Positions 6,222 to 7,886 of a DNA stretch of 7,886 nt are shown one piece after another. Position 1 is the first letter of the stretch. Every line of letters begins with the position of its first letter. The stretch lies in the NCBI GenBank assembly GCA_012799495.1, contig JAAZLD010000019.1, forward strand, positions 1 to 7,886, read 5' to 3'. A model generated the notes under the pieces. The model searched no databases. It was not told the DNA's origin and was given only the letters and a program-made list of their open reading frames with translations. A program made the translations under genes and the position numbers. This DNA comes from Desulfitobacterium sp. GTDB taxonomy: Bacteria > Bacillota > Desulfitobacteriia > Desulfitobacteriales > Desulfitobacteriaceae.

Positions 6222-7886
6222 TTATTTTACAGCCTTGCTAAGAGCGTCGTTTACTGCGTTAGTGAAACCTTCCATAGTGCGTGTAGCACCTGAAACTGCG
6301 TCAATCTTAGTAGATTGGTTAGCAATTACCGCATCGATATAGGTGGGGAAGGCCGCACCGCCGATGTTTTCCGTTTCTTTATGCTCATCAACAGTAATGG
6401 CTGTGATTTTACCATCGGAGATTGTCACAGTTACTTTAATATCATCTCCAAAAATACCAGGACTAGCTCCTTGGTAGGTGCCATCTTTCCAGTTACCGCT
6501 GGAACCAACATCTAGTTGTTTCTCAAGGACGGTGGTACCGGACTCAGTAAGTTGTTTTGTACCTCCAGGTTGGGCAGCCGCGTGTTTTCCGGCTAAACGG
6601 CCAAAGGTGTAGCAGCGGCCTAGGGAAAGACCTGTAGCGTGGAAAGGATAGTCTACTCCACCGTAGAATTGGCCACCAAGGTTACCTACACAGTAGAGTC
6701 CTTCGATAGGCTCTTTCTTTTCGTTTAGAGCTTGGCCATGGCCATTTGTATAAACTCCGGAGCAAAGAGCGGAGACCCGAAGGTGACGACGGATGCCGTA
6801 GAAAGGAGGTTTCTTAATGGCATTCATCCACTTTTTGTCCTTACCAAAGTCTTCGTCCACACCTTTTTCGCAGAGTTCGTTATAGCGCTGGATAGTTTCC
6901 AGGAAGGCTTTTTTATCTTCGATACCAAGTTTATCAGCTAGCTCTTCCAGGGTATCTGCCCGCCAGGTGTCAATTAAATAAGTGAAGACACCAGTTCGAG
7001 GTTGACCATGTTTCTTTTCATATTCCTCATCGGAAATTTCGGGCATGTATTTTTCCATGACTGCAGGTGGAACTAAGCTATCAAAAGCTTCGTTATTCAT
7101 ATAGTTGCTGTCATAGATTTGGCAATACCAACCTAAGGAACCCTTCTCAGGATCATCGTAGTTTTTACCGCCTTTGTACATATCCTGATGGAGCATGATA
7201 TCGTTCATATAGACAAAGCCCACGAATTCGTTACAGAAACGTTCCCCTTTCATATTGACATAGAGGAAGGGCTCTTCATACATGAGACCGGCATCAAAGT
7301 CGTGGAGCATCTTGGTATGAACGATATCTTCCATGACAGCTCCAGCTGTGATAGCCATTAGGTGACCATCTCCGGTTTTTTGGAATTGTTTTTTATCGAA
7401 ATTAGCCACATCGGGACACCAACGATTAACCATAGCAGGGTTGTTTTGGTAGTCCCCAGTAGCCAAGATAACAGCTTTGTTGGCATTGAATTTCACATAT
7501 GTTCCGTCAGAAAGCTGGCCCACTACCCCTTTTACTTTACCATTTTCGGTAATGAGTTGAACACCTGGGGTGTTGTAATAGATTTTCATGCGATCAGAAT
7601 ACTCTTCCGCTGCTTCGTCCAAGACGTAACTGAGGAAAGTACCAGCATTGTTGGGTTTTGGTCCTACCCAGGGGGCATACATATGGGCTTTGGCTTTGCC
7701 ATAATCAAACTTGGCGAAACGGCCATCGGTCCATTCTCCGGTGAAATCCATACTTGTGTCGATGAACATATAGAGGCCTTTATCATTAGGTTTTTCAGCA
7801 GTAGTGCCGATGAGACGTCCACGATTGTAGAGCCACTCCACTGCCTCACCAGAATTCATTACATAAGCTCTTAGAAGCTCAGGGTC
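6222..7886 (-). CDS. FAD-dependent oxidoreductase with C-terminal covalent-FMN domain (N-terminus outside window)
   Basis: Flavoprotein of the fumarate reductase/3-ketosteroid dehydrogenase superfamily. The frame stays open past the ATG at 7857-7859 to the window edge (DPELLRAYV precedes it), so that Met is internal and the FAD-binding GxGxxG and any export signal lie outside. Visible from that Met: a middle capping region, AVILATGDYQNN (about 130), GDGHLMAITAGA, NMKGERFCNE, and a closing FAD segment IEGLYCVGN...YPFHATGLSLGR...TFGRLAG. Residues about 455-545 form an FMN_bind domain ending in DAVSGATRT (codons at 6276-6302); Thr528 is the expected site where ApbE-type enzymes attach FMN. Positions that in soluble fumarate reductases hold the catalytic Arg after RFxNE and the HTMGG histidine are not matched, and the YPFHATGLSLG stretch looks closer to ketosteroid-dehydrogenase-like proteins, so fumarate is probably not the substrate. 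It is convergent to the importer and probably transcribed separately. Likely an exported electron-transfer reductase; substrate unknown. Confidence 0.85.
   Translation of the reverse strand, partial: DPELLRAYVMNSGEAVEWLYNRGRLIGTTAEKPNDKGLYMFIDTSMDFTGEWTDGRFAKFDYGKAKAHMYAPWVGPKPNNAGTFLSYVLDEAAEEYSDRMKIYYNTPGVQLITENGKVKGVVGQLSDGTYVKFNANKAVILATGDYQNNPAMVNRWCPDVANFDKKQFQKTGDGHLMAITAGAVMEDIVHTKMLHDFDAGLMYEEPFLYVNMKGERFCNEFVGFVYMNDIMLHQDMYKGGKNYDDPEKGSLGWYCQIYDSNYMNNEAFDSLVPPAVMEKYMPEISDEEYEKKHGQPRTGVFTYLIDTWRADTLEELADKLGIEDKKAFLETIQRYNELCEKGVDEDFGKDKKWMNAIKKPPFYGIRRHLRVSALCSGVYTNGHGQALNEKKEPIEGLYCVGNLGGQFYGGVDYPFHATGLSLGRCYTFGRLAGKHAAAQPGGTKQLTESGTTVLEKQLDVGSSGNWKDGTYQGASPGIFGDDIKVTVTISDGKITAITVDEHKETENIGGAAFPTYIDAVIANQSTKIDAVSGATRTMEGFTNAVNDALSKAVK

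Noticed and set aside
7362..7874. Plus-strand open frame of 170 codons opposite the flavoprotein gene
   Set aside because: The flavoprotein on the minus strand has clear family motifs throughout this stretch; this is its antisense shadow.

Overview
The window reads as chromosomal DNA of an anaerobic Gram-positive Clostridia-type bacterium. Peptococcaceae (Desulfitobacterium/Desulfosporosinus relatives) is my best guess. The reasons are moderate-to-low GC, AAAGGA and GAGGAG ribosome binding sites, substrate-binding proteins that are lipoproteins, and a large FAD/FMN flavoprotein of the kind that is abundant in these anaerobes. The assignment rests on style and not on a marker gene.

Layout, left to right. 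The 3' end of a radical-SAM-like gene (1-275, +) is followed by an ABC importer operon on the + strand: lipoprotein substrate-binding protein 1 (349-1578), a broken stub of a permease gene (1575-1802) fused to a short stub of the radical-SAM gene (1803-1865), substrate-binding protein 2 (1937-3166), intact permease 1 (3163-4008), a 215-base spacer made of degenerate GATTAG repeats (4009-4223), permease 2 (4224-5036) and the ATPase (about 5050-6063). A hairpin terminator flanked by A and T tracts (about 6095-6139) separates this operon from a convergent flavoprotein gene (6222 to beyond 7886, -), whose N-terminus lies outside the window.

How the genes work together. Two membrane-anchored receptors (SBP1 and SBP2), two different permease subunits and one ATPase make a single importer with a choice of two receptors. 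The receptors most resemble the poorly characterised YnjB-type family (the YnjBCD system of E. coli, recalled from memory), so the substrate is unknown. The upstream radical-SAM enzyme may act on the imported compound or its product, because its 3' end is part of the duplicated block.

Main discovery. Receptor duplication left a molecular scar. A unit of about 1.59 kb (3' end of the radical-SAM gene, receptor, first ~76 codons of the permease) is present twice in tandem, with an exact joint at 1802/1803. The copies are mosaic: about 93% nucleotide identity in the N-terminal third of the receptor, about 76% in a counted stretch of the middle, and about 94% again in the dead permease stub. This points to gene conversion or assembly from diverged paralogues. 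The mature receptors each keep exactly two cysteines in the same two loops but at shifted positions (166/282 versus 165/285), which suggests linked evolution of a ligand pocket or disulfide. All identities are hand counts.
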